A stretch of 63,937 nt of DNA, from NCBI GenBank assembly GCA_022826645.1, contig JAJDUM010000061.1, positions 1 through 63,937 of the forward strand, read 5' to 3'. A program made the translations under genes and the position numbers. Source of the stretch: Candidatus Poribacteria bacterium (GTDB lineage Bacteria; Poribacteria; WGA-4E; PCPOR2b). Positions 53,553 to 63,882 of this stretch are shown one piece after another; position 1 is the first letter of the stretch, and each line of letters opens with the position of its first letter. The notes under the pieces are model-generated. The model had not been told where the DNA came from. It ran no database searches and saw only the letters and a program-made list of their open reading frames with translations.

Positions 53553-53966
53553 TTACTTGCCAACACCTTCCTCATCTGAATTACCAGAGGTTGGTGTATC
53601 ATTTCCCTCCGTTCCGGCGGTGTCAGCGGCTTTACCTACTTCCGTTGTTTCGTCTGAGGGTGTAACCCTGACTTCGACCTGTGGAGTTTCTTCTTGGAGC
53701 GGCTTTAACTCGCCACCTGTTTCACCGTAGAAACGCATCAGAAAAAGTGCCATTGCCATGAATCCAATAGCTAGCCACGTTGTAACCTTGGAAAGGAAAG
53801 TTGCAGCTCCCTGCCCACCTAAAACAGATTGCATACTGCCACCTGCTCCACCAAATGCACTTGATGAAAGCCCTTCCCCTTTGCTATCTTGCAACAGAAT
53901 TATAATAGGCAGCAAGATACAAGCAGGCACAAAAAGAACAAGAATAAAACCAACAACAATTTCCAT
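53553..53966 (-). CDS. secG: Preprotein translocase subunit SecG
   Basis: SecG is the accessory subunit of the SecYEG channel. The 137-residue product has two transmembrane helices (about 4-24 and 62-83) joined by the conserved loop with ILLQDSKGEGLSSSAFGGAG and SMQSVLGGQGAATFLSKVT. The C-terminal 50 residues are acidic and longer than in E. coli (TSGNSDEEGVGK), a feature seen in several phyla. It follows tpiA by 43 bases on the minus strand. RBS weak but the family match is clear. Confidence 0.92.
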   Translation of the reverse strand: MEIVVGFILVLFVPACILLPIIILLQDSKGEGLSSSAFGGAGGSMQSVLGGQGAATFLSKVTTWLAIGFMAMALFLMRFYGETGGELKPLQEETPQVEVRVTPSDETTEVGKAADTAGTEGNDTPTSGNSDEEGVGK

Positions 53967-54009
53967 GATAGTTCCTCACTTTCGTAATAATTTTCTATCT
54001 TTAATTGAT

Positions 54010-54774
54010 TCAAAAGGCGTTGTTCACAGCTTTGATTATCTGGGCAAATGATTCGGCCTCCCAACTTGCTGTGCCAACGAGTGCACCATCAACATCGGGC
54101 TGCGCGAGCAACGCACCAGCATTGTCAGGCTTGACACTTCCACCGTACTGAATCCGGACTTTCAACGCTACATCGTCCGAATAGGTATCCGATATGAGCG
54201 ACCTGATAAGTGCATGAACTTCCTGCGCCTGATCTGGAGTTGCATTGCGTCCCGTCCCAATTGCCCAGACAGGTTCATAGGCGATTACCGTAGAGATAAT
54301 CTGAGCTGCAGACAATCCGGCGATACCGTTGAGAAGTTGGTCCTTTACTACCGCCTCGGTCCTGCCAGCCTCACGCTGCTCCAAGCTCTCACCGGCACAG
54401 ATAATCGGTATCAAGCCGTGCGCGTGCGATGCCTTGACCTTACGATTGATATTTTCGTCCGTTTCACCGAAATACTGTCGCCGTTCGGAGTGCCCGATGA
54501 TCACATAGTCGCAACCAACATCTTTGAGCATCCCCGGCGACACTTCACCCGTGAATGCACCGTTATCCTCCCAGAAAACGTCCTGTGCTCCGAGTCGAAT
54601 GTCTCCACCCGCAAGTGCCTCTGTGGTTGTAGCAAGCGCCGTGAAAACAGGGACGACAACGATCTCGACGTCGCTAACGCCCTCGACCATACATCGAAGT
54701 GATGTGATGAATACAACCGCTTCACGGATGGTCTTGTTGAGTTTCCAGTTACCGACAATGATTGGTGTTCGCAT
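54010..54774 (-). CDS. tpiA: Triosephosphate isomerase
   Basis: TpiA interconverts dihydroxyacetone phosphate and glyceraldehyde-3-phosphate. The 254-residue protein has the N-terminal GNWKLNK lysine, the catalytic IIGHSERR histidine, AYEPVWAIGTGRNATPDQ (catalytic Glu) and GGSVKPDNAGAL at the phosphate loop. It is complete. It lies 150 bases downstream of gap on the same strand, with secG following; pgk is absent from the cluster. The start is the ATG after a short leader. Confidence 0.97.
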   Translation of the reverse strand: MRTPIIVGNWKLNKTIREAVVFITSLRCMVEGVSDVEIVVVPVFTALATTTEALAGGDIRLGAQDVFWEDNGAFTGEVSPGMLKDVGCDYVIIGHSERRQYFGETDENINRKVKASHAHGLIPIICAGESLEQREAGRTEAVVKDQLLNGIAGLSAAQIISTVIAYEPVWAIGTGRNATPDQAQEVHALIRSLISDTYSDDVALKVRIQYGGSVKPDNAGALLAQPDVDGALVGTASWEAESFAQIIKAVNNAF

Positions 54775-54832
54775 GTTCTCCTACTATAACTCACGCTCCC
54801 GCATATGAAACAAATCGGATCGCTCACCACTT

Positions 54833-54910
54833 GGGGTGGGTTCGCAAAACCGCGACACACCTACGAATGTAGCTTGGATACGTCCATTAGGTCGAAGTGG
54901 TTTTGCCAAC
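54833..54910. repeat. Imperfect copies of the GGTT..AACC stem-loop repeat between gap and tpiA
   Basis: GGTTCGCAAAACC (54839-54851) and, on the other strand, GGTTGGCAAAACC (54899-54911) are themselves small hairpins, and the inner GCAAAACC/GGTTTTGC (54844-54851, 54899-54906) can pair with each other. The first resembles a degenerate GGTGCGGTT/AACCGCACC unit like those at 49416-49505. A terminator or attenuator between gap and tpiA is possible. Confidence 0.4.
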
Positions 54911-54924
54911 CGGCGACCTGGGTC

Positions 54925-56224
<1,300 letters not shown>

Positions 56225-57499
56225 ATGCACGTTAGCATGAAATATGGACGAAATTTGCTGGAAGTCGAGATCCCTGAGCGAAATCTGGCAGGGATACTGA
56301 CTCTCCAGAAATCTGTTCCAATTGAAGATCCAGAGCATGCAGTATGGGACGCGATTCAATCACCAATTCACTCCGCACCACTAGCCACCCTGGCAAAGAA
56401 TAGGGCTTCTGCATGTGTTGTCATTTCGGACATAACACGACCTGTACCAAATAAGCTGATCCTACCACCAATCCTACAGACACTAGAATCAAATGGCATT
56501 CCCCGCGAAAAAATTACTATCCTGATTGCAACAGGCATCCACCGCCCCAACGAAGGTAAAGAGTTGACGGAAATGGTTGGCACCGAGATCATGGATAACT
56601 ATCGGATCATCAACCATTTTTCACAGAGGATCGAGACGCATAAATATCTCGGTCTGACGCAAGGTGGTGCTCCGGTTTATATCGACAAGACCTATTTGGA
56701 ATCGGATTTGAAGGTTACGACTGCTCTGATTGAACCTCATCTGATGGCGGGATATTCTGGTGGACGCAAATCAATTTGCCCCGGATTAGCTTCAATCGAA
56801 ACGATGAAAGTGTTACACGGACCCGAAATACTCGAACATCCGAATGCTTCTGTCGGTGTCCTTGAAGGCAACCCACTCCATATTGAAGCCACGGAGATCG
56901 CGCTGATGGCGGGCGTGGATTTTAACGTGAACGTCACGATTGATGATCAGCGCCGACTAACGGGCATATTTGCTGGTGATATCGTTGAATCCCACTTGGC
57001 AGGCGTCAGGTCTGTCGAAAAACAGGTAATGGCTACAGTGCCGAAGCCCGTGGACGCTGTCCTCGTATCAAGTGCAGGTTATCCACTTGATACTACCTTT
57101 TATCAAGCAGTCAAGGGTGTTCTTGCAGCCGTGGAAATTGTTAAGCCGAATGGGAGTATTATTCTGGTAGCAGAATGTAGCGAAGGAATTGGGAGCGGAC
57201 CTTTCACCGACTTAATCTTGAAAACAAAGGACTTGAAGCAATTTATCCACGATATTCACGATCCCGCGAACTTCGTCATTGATCAATGGCAGCTGGAGGA
57301 GTTGGCAAAAGCCGTGAGAAAAGCCGAAATATACTGCTATGCTGATGGCATCCCTTATGACCAGTTGAAGGACCTATTTGTACAACCGATCCGAACTCCT
57401 GAAGAAGGAATCGAACGTGTTCTGTCCAAACACGGAGACGAAGCCCAAATCGCTGTGCTTCCTGATGGCCCCTACGTATTAGCAAAAGTGGCGAATTAA
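56225..57499 (+). CDS. larA: LarA-family (lactate racemase-type) nickel-pincer enzyme
   Basis: LarA-type enzymes racemise or epimerise 2-hydroxyacids with a nickel-pincer nucleotide. The 424-residue protein has SDITRPVP (68-75), His106 (TGIHRPNEGKE), His172 (EPHLMAGYSGG), Lys182 in GGRKSICPGLAS (the pincer-bound lysine position), and a later His in LHGPEI. These match the key residues of Lactobacillus LarA (His108, His174, Lys184). No larB/larC/larE cofactor genes are in the window. The natural substrate may be lactate, malate or another 2-hydroxyacid. minC starts 33 bases after its stop, so the two are probably cotranscribed. Confidence 0.88.
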   Translation: MHVSMKYGRNLLEVEIPERNLAGILTLQKSVPIEDPEHAVWDAIQSPIHSAPLATLAKNRASACVVISDITRPVPNKLILPPILQTLESNGIPREKITILIATGIHRPNEGKELTEMVGTEIMDNYRIINHFSQRIETHKYLGLTQGGAPVYIDKTYLESDLKVTTALIEPHLMAGYSGGRKSICPGLASIETMKVLHGPEILEHPNASVGVLEGNPLHIEATEIALMAGVDFNVNVTIDDQRRLTGIFAGDIVESHLAGVRSVEKQVMATVPKPVDAVLVSSAGYPLDTTFYQAVKGVLAAVEIVKPNGSIILVAECSEGIGSGPFTDLILKTKDLKQFIHDIHDPANFVIDQWQLEELAKAVRKAEIYCYADGIPYDQLKDLFVQPIRTPEEGIERVLSKHGDEAQIAVLPDGPYVLAKVAN

Positions 57500-57532
57500 T
57501 TTATAGGAACGTAATTTCATAAGAGGAATGAT

Positions 57533-58216
57533 ATGCAGAACGAACCACGTCCGACCGTTGAGCTTAAGGGCTTCCGGGATGGTATGCGCCTCATCATTGA
57601 CCCAGAAGCCTCGATGGATCAGATCGAACCAGCAATTATAGATCGAATGACAAACCTAGGGGATTCGCTATCAGGTCTGACGATGAATCTTGATCTTGGA
57701 AACCGAGTGTTAAACGATGAAGAATTAATACATCTCAAGAAGTTACTGAACGAGAATTATGGGCTGGAAGTTAAGCAAATCATTGGGGATTCCGAAGACG
57801 CTCCAAGAAGAACCGAGTCGCGCCAGATAGCAGGGGTGCCGGCACTCCATGGCAATGAGCGTGTCTACGATCAGTTTATTCCTGCGAATGAAGAGACACG
57901 GTTTATTCGTCACACATTACGTTCGGGACAGATCGAGCGTGCTTTAGAAGGAAACATGGTTATCTTAGGCGATGTCAACCCTGGGGCAGAGGTGGTCGCA
58001 GCAGGAGACGTCATTGTCCTTGGTGCGTTACGGGGCGTTGCCCATGCTGGTGCGCTTGGTAATACCTCATCAGTAATTTTCGCATTGAATCTGCTACCCA
58101 CTCAACTGAGAATCGGTCGTTTCATTACCCGCGCCCCCGCTGAACAACGCCGGCGGCAGAGAACAGAGATTGCCCGTGTTCTGGACGATGCGATTGTCGT
58201 TGAAGAATACGATTGA
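57533..58216 (+). CDS. minC: Septum site-determining protein MinC
   Basis: MinC blocks FtsZ assembly away from midcell, recruited by MinD. The 227-residue protein has an N-terminal domain (about 1-100, weakly conserved) and a C-terminal beta-helix domain (about 110-205). The latter includes RFIRHTLRSGQ, the family core GNMVILGDVNPGAEVVAAGDVIVLGALRGVAHAGA, and the LPTQLRIG segment. The C-terminal end (RRQRTEIARVLDDAIVVEEYD) matches the MinD-interaction and tail region. It starts 33 bases after larA. minD follows 259 bases downstream. Confidence 0.93.
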   Translation: MQNEPRPTVELKGFRDGMRLIIDPEASMDQIEPAIIDRMTNLGDSLSGLTMNLDLGNRVLNDEELIHLKKLLNENYGLEVKQIIGDSEDAPRRTESRQIAGVPALHGNERVYDQFIPANEETRFIRHTLRSGQIERALEGNMVILGDVNPGAEVVAAGDVIVLGALRGVAHAGALGNTSSVIFALNLLPTQLRIGRFITRAPAEQRRRQRTEIARVLDDAIVVEEYD

Positions 58217-58475
58217 CCCCAGTCCGAGCTACCATGATACAGGCGTGTAAAGATTCTCTCTCACCATCTTCAGGTTTTGCCAATCTTCTTATCATGATAA
58301 CATGTCATCACTCCTTGGCTGCATTTCTTTGGATGTCGAGGTTATTCGCCATCTGACAGTATGGAGTGATTACTATTCCAAGCGAAGCCCTCCCTAGCAA
58401 TAAGTATTTGAGTACAGTTACCAATCAGTGCAAATCTGATTCTAGTATCTTTATATAAGGAAGGATAGTGCAAAA

Positions 58476-59264
58476 ATGGGAAAAGTGATCGTCGTTACGT
58501 CTGGCAAAGGCGGGGTCGGTAAAAGTACGTCCACGGCGAATCTTGGAACGGCCTTAGCCGTCCTTGGCAAGAAGGTCGCTGTTGTTGACGCAGACGTTGG
58601 ATTGAGAAATCTTGACGTTATTATGGGTTTAGAAAGTCGCGTTGTCTACACATCCATGGATGTTCTCGAAGGTGTTTGTGAACTTGAGCAGGCATTAGTG
58701 AAAGATCGACGAACGAAAGATCTTTATCTGCTTGCAGCTTCGCAGAAGAACAACAAGAGCGATATTCAACCGGAACAGATGAAGAAACTGTGTCTAGAGC
58801 TGAAGGAGACGCATGATTATGTTCTGGTCGATTCACCTGCCGGTATTGAGCAAGGGTTCCAAAACGCAGCGGCGGGGGCTGATGATGCCCTAGTCGTGAC
58901 AACGCCAGAGGTAGCAGCGGTCCGGGATGCAGATCGAATCATCGGTTTATTGCAAAATATGGCTATTAACAATTTGGTGCTGATTATCAATCGACTCTCG
59001 CCAGAAATGGTTAAGACCGGCGATATGATGGAGCCGACGGATATCATAGACATTCTGTCCATTGATCTTATCGGCGTAATCCCAGAAGATAAGGAAATTG
59101 TGGTTTCGACGAACCGAGGTATGCCGACCACATATAATCATAAGTCGGATGCCGGACAGGCATACAAACGTATCGCGCAAAGGCTTGAAGGGGAAGATAT
59201 ACCGATCCCAGAGTTTAAATCAGGAGGTTTTGCCGGCTGGGTTGGCAAACTGTTTAAGGGCTGA
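58476..59264 (+). CDS. minD: Septum site-determining ATPase MinD
   Basis: MinD is a ParA-type ATPase that positions the division site. The 262-residue protein has the deviant Walker A SGKGGVGKST (9-18), AVVDADVGLRNLDVIMGLE (36-54), VLVDSPAGIEQG and the amphipathic membrane helix at the C-terminus (GFAGWVGKLFKG). All are conserved and complete. The minE start lies 14 bases after its stop. RBS AAGGA. minC lies 259 bases upstream, and the separate promoter region between them is not resolved. Confidence 0.97.
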   Translation: MGKVIVVTSGKGGVGKSTSTANLGTALAVLGKKVAVVDADVGLRNLDVIMGLESRVVYTSMDVLEGVCELEQALVKDRRTKDLYLLAASQKNNKSDIQPEQMKKLCLELKETHDYVLVDSPAGIEQGFQNAAAGADDALVVTTPEVAAVRDADRIIGLLQNMAINNLVLIINRLSPEMVKTGDMMEPTDIIDILSIDLIGVIPEDKEIVVSTNRGMPTTYNHKSDAGQAYKRIAQRLEGEDIPIPEFKSGGFAGWVGKLFKG

Positions 59265-59277
59265 AAGGAGAGAACTG

Positions 59278-59553
59278 ATGTTCAGACGGTTATTGCAGTT
59301 ACTAAATCGGGAGCAGAAAAGCAAGAGCGTCGCGAAGAGTCGGCTACAGCTCATCTTGGTCCAAGATCGTACTGGGATTGATGAAGAGATTATGGAAAGC
59401 CTGCAAATAGAGTTGACTGAAGTTTTGTCGAAGTATTTTATACTTGAGCGTGAGCAAGTTGAAGTCGAACTCGAACGTGAACAAGACTCGATGGCACTCG
59501 TGGCGAATATCCCGGTACTGGGAACGAAGGTCCGCCATCCCGTAGAAGCGTAG
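59278..59553 (+). CDS. minE: Cell division topological specificity factor MinE
   Basis: MinE drives MinD release and oscillation. The 91-residue protein begins MFRRLLQLLNREQKSK (the membrane-targeting and MinD-binding helix). It then has SRLQLILVQDRTGIDEEIMESLQIELTEVLSKYF, the anti-MinCD/topological region, and ends with strand-forming ALVANIPVLG. An in-frame extension to 59098 exists, but the ATG at 59278 is the natural start, with AAAGGAG upstream. Confidence 0.93.
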   Translation: MFRRLLQLLNREQKSKSVAKSRLQLILVQDRTGIDEEIMESLQIELTEVLSKYFILEREQVEVELEREQDSMALVANIPVLGTKVRHPVEA

Positions 59554-59575
59554 TTGGGCGTGCCTCTGACCACCT

Positions 59576-60379
59576 TTAAAGCAACAGTTGCTCGACTGCT
59601 AGTGCGACCCCGTCGTTCTGATTAGTGTCTGTCGTATGATCGGCGATGGTTTTAATTTCATCAACGGAATTGCCCATAGCGACCCGAAAACCGGCGATTT
59701 CCATCATGCTCCCATCGTTGTATCCATCTCCAAACGTTACAATCAGATCGTTGGGGATGTCAAATTGGTCAGCGAGCGCCTGAAGCGCCCTGCCTTTCGA
59801 CACCTGCAGATTCATGAACTCAATATATTCGGCTTGGGTCTGCGTCACATACAACCGCTCGCCAAATTCCGCTTTGCATCTCGAGAGAAGTAGATCGATT
59901 TTCTCGGGTGCGTCTAAAATCTGCATTTTCGTCGGTTCCCGTCCATCTAACTTATGAAGATCGCCGACTGCGGTTGCCGGAACGCCTGTTCTCGTTTCGT
60001 ATAGTTCACTCCACTGGTTATATTCCCTGATGAAAAGCTGGTCATTCAAACAGAAGTTAAGATGGAGCCCCTCCTCATTTCCATATTCAACCAACGCTGT
60101 TGCTTCCACTGCCGGAATGGGGGTATGGTGGATTACTTCCTCCGTTCGAGGGTGTTTGACCATTCCACCGTTATACGAAATTATCGGATTATCCAAGCCA
60201 ATTTGATCGCTGATTGGTTTGATAGCGCGGTGCATCCTTCCTGAAATTAGTACCACCACAACACCTTGTGCTGATAATCTTCGGAGAGCGTCGCAGCTTC
60301 GCTCCGTCACAATATGCTCATCATTGAGCAGCGTTCCATCTAAATCCAACGCCGCCAACCGGCACGGCACCTTTGCCAT
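59576..60379 (-). CDS. HAD-superfamily phosphatase, Cof type (IIB)
   Basis: The 267-residue phosphatase has motif I LAALDLDGTLLND (8-20), motif II VVLISGRMHRA, the Lys of motif III in SKGRALQALAD, and motif IV VTFGDGYNDGSMMEIAG. The Cof-type cap contains YNQWSELYETRTG. It cleaves phosphate from sugar or nucleotide phosphates; the natural substrate is unknown. It is convergent with minE (23 bases between stops) and followed upstream by the YkgJ-like gene. Start ATG with AAGGAG-like sequence upstream. Confidence 0.9.
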   Translation of the reverse strand: MAKVPCRLAALDLDGTLLNDEHIVTERSCDALRRLSAQGVVVVLISGRMHRAIKPISDQIGLDNPIISYNGGMVKHPRTEEVIHHTPIPAVEATALVEYGNEEGLHLNFCLNDQLFIREYNQWSELYETRTGVPATAVGDLHKLDGREPTKMQILDAPEKIDLLLSRCKAEFGERLYVTQTQAEYIEFMNLQVSKGRALQALADQFDIPNDLIVTFGDGYNDGSMMEIAGFRVAMGNSVDEIKTIADHTTDTNQNDGVALAVEQLLL

Positions 60380-60406
60380 ATTTTTCTCCTTTTAAATCTA
60401 GGTTAT

Positions 60407-60958
60407 TCAATATCCGTTTTTCAATCTCGCCGTCAACTTTTCTAGGGTACGGACAATGACCACCGTTTCCTGATACGAGCCGATGAGCTGCCAATTTGCA
60501 GCAATAGTCTCAACGACCGGATCCGATTCCAGATAATCCACCATATACTCAATATAGTGTTGGAATGACTGTGCCCAGATTTCGGCTTCGCCATAAGGAC
60601 AGATCATGTCGATGCCCAGCACAACTTGCGTTCTATCTTGGCTGTACATCAGGGCAAAGGGATAGATTTGGCAATCCAGCGGACGAACGGGGTAAATGGT
60701 GCACTCACTCGTTTCAGGATTAAAGCAGGGGCAGATGTACATATCCTCATTTGGTATGAGTTGAATCTGGAGGCTTTTCCCGTCTGATGTTGCACGGAAG
60801 ATATCTGCATCAATCCCGTTCGTGATTGCATTTTCCATCTCCGTCTGAGTGAAGATAGGCGCAAGCGGGCTGTCTTGCTCAAGGAAGCGGCAGCAAACAT
60901 CGCATGACAAGCAGACTCTACTGGGTATAATCTGATCGAGTGGAATCAACTGATTCAT
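60407..60958 (-). CDS. YkgJ-family cysteine-cluster protein
   Basis: The 183-residue protein has the YkgJ-type Cys pattern: CLSCDVCCRF (16-25), ICPCFNPETSECTIY (about 75-90) and RPLDCQIYPF (about 93-102), giving a zinc or Fe-S site. The function of this family is not established. The rest is helical and lacks motifs. Its start overlaps the M23 peptidase stop by 4 bases (60955-60958), so translation is coupled. It precedes the HAD gene by 27 bases. Confidence 0.82.
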   Translation of the reverse strand: MNQLIPLDQIIPSRVCLSCDVCCRFLEQDSPLAPIFTQTEMENAITNGIDADIFRATSDGKSLQIQLIPNEDMYICPCFNPETSECTIYPVRPLDCQIYPFALMYSQDRTQVVLGIDMICPYGEAEIWAQSFQHYIEYMVDYLESDPVVETIAANWQLIGSYQETVVIVRTLEKLTARLKNGY

Positions 60959-62220
60959 CTCTGTCCTCCATCTGGAAGAGATAGACCCACACTAACCAGA
61001 GACGAAAAATCTCGCTCTGTCCACTCTTCTGGTGCAACCGCCACCCCCTTGATTACCATCCCCCAATGGAGGTGGGATTCCGTGGCTTGTCCGGTGGCGC
61101 CCATGAGCCCGATGCGCTCTCCTTTCTCAACACGCTCACCGGTGGTCACATGAATTTCACTGAGATGGTTATAACTGGTTGAAACCCCTTGTCCGTGATT
61201 GATAATCACAGCGTTTCCATAGATATGAAGTTTCTCAGCAAGGGTAACAATCCCTTGATTCGATGCGTAAACAGGTGTGCCCACAACATTTGCGATATCT
61301 GTACCGTAGTGATGTCGTCGGACGCCGGTATTATATTCGCGATATTTCCCAAAAGGTGATGTCAGTCTTCCCTCAGTGGGGCGGATGAACTTTCCTTCCC
61401 AGAGTTGTCTGGATTCTTGGTCCGCTTTTGCGTAAGCTTCACCGCGCTTTGCATTGTCCTCCCTGCCTTTAGATTTATCCATCATGATCCGCTGTTTTTG
61501 AGGAGAGAGGGTGATGTAACCACCGCGCGCAAAGGATGTCTTAGTGACTGCGATCTGAAAGGTTTCCATAGCTTCGTTGCCAGCCAAATCTATTGCCTTA
61601 ACGGTGAGTGGGTACTTTTCGATAGGAGATGTTACGCTTATGCCCATAAAACTGCGGTATAGGTGTTTTCGATCAGTCGGATAGAACGTAATTGCTTTAT
61701 TAAAAAGCTCCCCTGTCACTTCTGAGAGTGGCTCATCCGTTTGGAGAAAGAGTGCGAGCGTTTTGCCTTGTCCAACGTGGAGAGTTGCCGGGGGCACCTG
61801 TAATGTGGGTGGGGTATTGTCGATGTAAAACGGAAGCGTGTGCTGCGTCTGGTTCCTGTGAAACGACCTATCCACTGCTATCAAGGAAACTGTGTGCCGA
61901 CCATCAGCGAATGCGGCGGTTGGGAGTGTCCAAGAGATGGGTTTGCCCTCATCAAAGTTTAATGCGGTTGGAAGCGCATCATCCACCTTTACTGTCAAAG
62001 AGGCCAAACCGGGTTTTTCGTCCACGGCAGTGATGCTCAGCGTCAGAGAACCTCGATAGCGTTGATCCTCAACCAACCCACTCACTGTGAGGACCGGTGG
62101 CGTAGTATCGAGCAGATTGGGACCTATGTAGAACCCAAGTACTATCAGTGGAATGAGAATTAGAACGGCGATCAGTATGGGGGTCTTGCGGGTTTGAGTG
62201 CCTGCGGGGGCTGGTTTCAT
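60955..62220 (-). CDS. M23-family peptidoglycan endopeptidase with Ig-like domains
   Basis: The 421-residue product has an N-terminal TM or signal anchor (about 13-31). Two Ig-like beta domains (about 39-130 and 130-220; DTTPPVLTVSGLVED, DNTPPTLQVPPAT) and a linker follow. The C-terminal M23 domain has RRHHYGTDIANVVGTPVYA (zinc His and Asp), GNAVIINHGQGVSTSYNHLSEI and ATESHLHWGM (zinc His). M23 enzymes cleave peptidoglycan crosslinks in the periplasm. A complete metal set suggests activity. It overlaps the YkgJ gene by 4 bases and follows rdgB by 28 bases on the minus strand. Confidence 0.93.
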   Translation of the reverse strand: MKPAPAGTQTRKTPILIAVLILIPLIVLGFYIGPNLLDTTPPVLTVSGLVEDQRYRGSLTLSITAVDEKPGLASLTVKVDDALPTALNFDEGKPISWTLPTAAFADGRHTVSLIAVDRSFHRNQTQHTLPFYIDNTPPTLQVPPATLHVGQGKTLALFLQTDEPLSEVTGELFNKAITFYPTDRKHLYRSFMGISVTSPIEKYPLTVKAIDLAGNEAMETFQIAVTKTSFARGGYITLSPQKQRIMMDKSKGREDNAKRGEAYAKADQESRQLWEGKFIRPTEGRLTSPFGKYREYNTGVRRHHYGTDIANVVGTPVYASNQGIVTLAEKLHIYGNAVIINHGQGVSTSYNHLSEIHVTTGERVEKGERIGLMGATGQATESHLHWGMVIKGVAVAPEEWTERDFSSLVSVGLSLPDGGQR

Positions 62221-62248
62221 AGGGCGATAGTGGCGAAAAGCCTCAGGG

Positions 62249-62839
62249 CTACATCTCGCTTAATAATTTCCTTACTTTATCCAACGCCCTCGCACGGTGA
62301 CTGAGTCTGTTTTTGATTTCGTCTCCCAACTCCGCAAAGGTTCTTTCATAGCCCGTGGGGACAAAAATTGGATCATATCCAAAGCCAGCTTCGCCCCGCG
62401 GCGCGTGAATAATGTGTCCCTCACAGACACCGCGAACCGTCTCCGATTGAGCTAACGGTCTCGCGATAGCCACGACACAAACGAAACGGGCGGATCGCCG
62501 GTCATCGGGTATGCCTTGAAGTGCGTCAAGTAGCTTGGCAATACGGTCGTGGTCTGAGGCGCGCTCCCCGGCATAGCGAGCGGAATGGACTCCTGGTGCT
62601 CCGTGAAGAGCGTCTACCTCCAGGCCGGAATCATCGGCGATGGTTAGATGTCCTGTGTATTCAGCCAATATGGAGGCTTTCTTTATAGCGTTATCCTCAT
62701 AGGTTGTACCATCTTCGACGACATCTGGCGCGTTCGGGTAGTTGTAGAGCGACAAGAGTTCAATCTCGGTGTCGCCTTCAAGCATTTCAGTGATTTCACG
62801 AACTTTCCCGCTATTTCGGGTTGCCAATACTAACTTCAT
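62249..62839 (-). CDS. rdgB: XTP/dITP pyrophosphatase (RdgB/HAM1)
   Basis: The enzyme cleans the nucleotide pool of xanthosine and inosine triphosphates. The 196-residue protein has the N-terminal [14 protein letters not shown] (3-16), [43 protein letters not shown] and [12 protein letters not shown] blocks, all complete. The start ATG at 62839 lies inside the end of rph (29 bases overlap to 62811); a TTG at 62851 is in frame as alternative. Overlap suggests coupled translation with rph. Confidence 0.95.
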   Translation of the reverse strand: MKLVLATRNSGKVREITEMLEGDTEIELLSLYNYPNAPDVVEDGTTYEDNAIKKASILAEYTGHLTIADDSGLEVDALHGAPGVHSARYAGERASDHDRIAKLLDALQGIPDDRRSARFVCVVAIARPLAQSETVRGVCEGHIIHAPRGEAGFGYDPIFVPTGYERTFAELGDEIKNRLSHRARALDKVRKLLSEM

Positions 62840-63572
62840 CTCTATTCTCAATAATCATCTGCTTCTGAAGACGGATTAGCTGCTCAATCCCATTGACGGC
62901 TAGTCCGAGCATCTGATCCGCTTCCTCCTTAGAGAACGGGGTTTCTTCAGCGGTGCCTTGAATCTCAACGAATTTGCCCGCGCCGGTCATAACAACGTTC
63001 ATATCCACATCGGCACTTGAATCTTCCGTATAGCAGAGATCTAGCATGGGCACTCCATCAATAGTACCGACGCTGGTCGCGGCTACATGATCTAAGATTG
63101 GAATTGATGTTATCAGTTTTCGATCCATCAGCCATTGACAGGCATCCCATAGCGCGACGAATGCGCCAGTTATTGATGCAGTCCGTGTGCCACCATCTGC
63201 TTGGATAACATCACAGTCGATCCAGACAGTACGTTCACCAAGGGCCTTGAGATCTACAACAGCTCTCAAAGATCTGCCAATAAGTCGTTGGATTTCCTGT
63301 GTTCTTCCGCCAAGTGATCCACGGGTAACTTCGCGCCGCATCCGGTCAGAGGTAGACCGAGGCAGCATTGAATATTCCGCGGTCACCCAACCGCGATTGC
63401 GGAGGTGCTGCTCACGCATGAAACGTGGCTGTGATTCTTCCACCGAAGCCGTACAAACCACTTTGGTATCACCAACAGCAATCAGGACAGACCCCTCCGG
63501 GTGTTTAATGTAGTTCCGAGTTATGCAGGTAGGGCGCATCTGGCTGGGCTTACGCCCATCTTCTCTCACCAT
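62811..63572 (-). CDS. rph: Ribonuclease PH
   Basis: RNase PH trims tRNA 3' ends by phosphorolysis. The 253-residue protein starts [15 protein letters not shown] and carries [48 protein letters not shown], the [24 protein letters not shown] block and [17 protein letters not shown], all standard. It heads the minus-strand run rph, rdgB, M23 peptidase, YkgJ-like, HAD phosphatase. Its C-terminal codons overlap the rdgB start. Full length. Confidence 0.97.
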   Translation of the reverse strand: MVREDGRKPSQMRPTCITRNYIKHPEGSVLIAVGDTKVVCTASVEESQPRFMREQHLRNRGWVTAEYSMLPRSTSDRMRREVTRGSLGGRTQEIQRLIGRSLRAVVDLKALGERTVWIDCDVIQADGGTRTASITGAFVALWDACQWLMDRKLITSIPILDHVAATSVGTIDGVPMLDLCYTEDSSADVDMNVVMTGAGKFVEIQGTAEETPFSKEEADQMLGLAVNGIEQLIRLQKQMIIENRDEVSIGNPK

Positions 63573-63882
63573 TTCAGTGCCTCTTTTTCTCTATTGATTT
63601 TCAATAATGGTGTTATTTCGACTTTTGCAGCAACTTTTGAGTAGACGATTAGAACTAGGGTGTATAGATACAAAGTGCTTCTAGTACAAGAATATCACCT
63701 GTTAGTATCGTATCTGGCCTGAAAACCGAGGTTCAATTATTCCCTGCTCATTTTGCATAAGGGGTGTTGTGCAAACTATAGGCTGCTGAGGTATATCTAA
63801 TTGAGGGTGGTTCATAATTGCGATTGAGTCAGGATAACGGTTATAATCCTATCTAACACTCTAAGAAAGAGAGGGTTATAAC
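63573..63882. other. Intergenic region ahead of the last reading frame
   Basis: These 310 bases have no coding frame. GTCAGGATA (63829-63837) and TATCCTGAC (63889-63897) form an inverted repeat around GGTTATAA-type direct repeats (near 63839 and 63874), just at the start of the next frame. This could be a promoter/operator or the end of a mobile element. Confidence 0.5.

Noticed and set aside
59098..59277. N-terminal extension of the minE frame
   Set aside because: It lies inside the minD coding region in another frame; the true minE start is at 59278 with a ribosome site.
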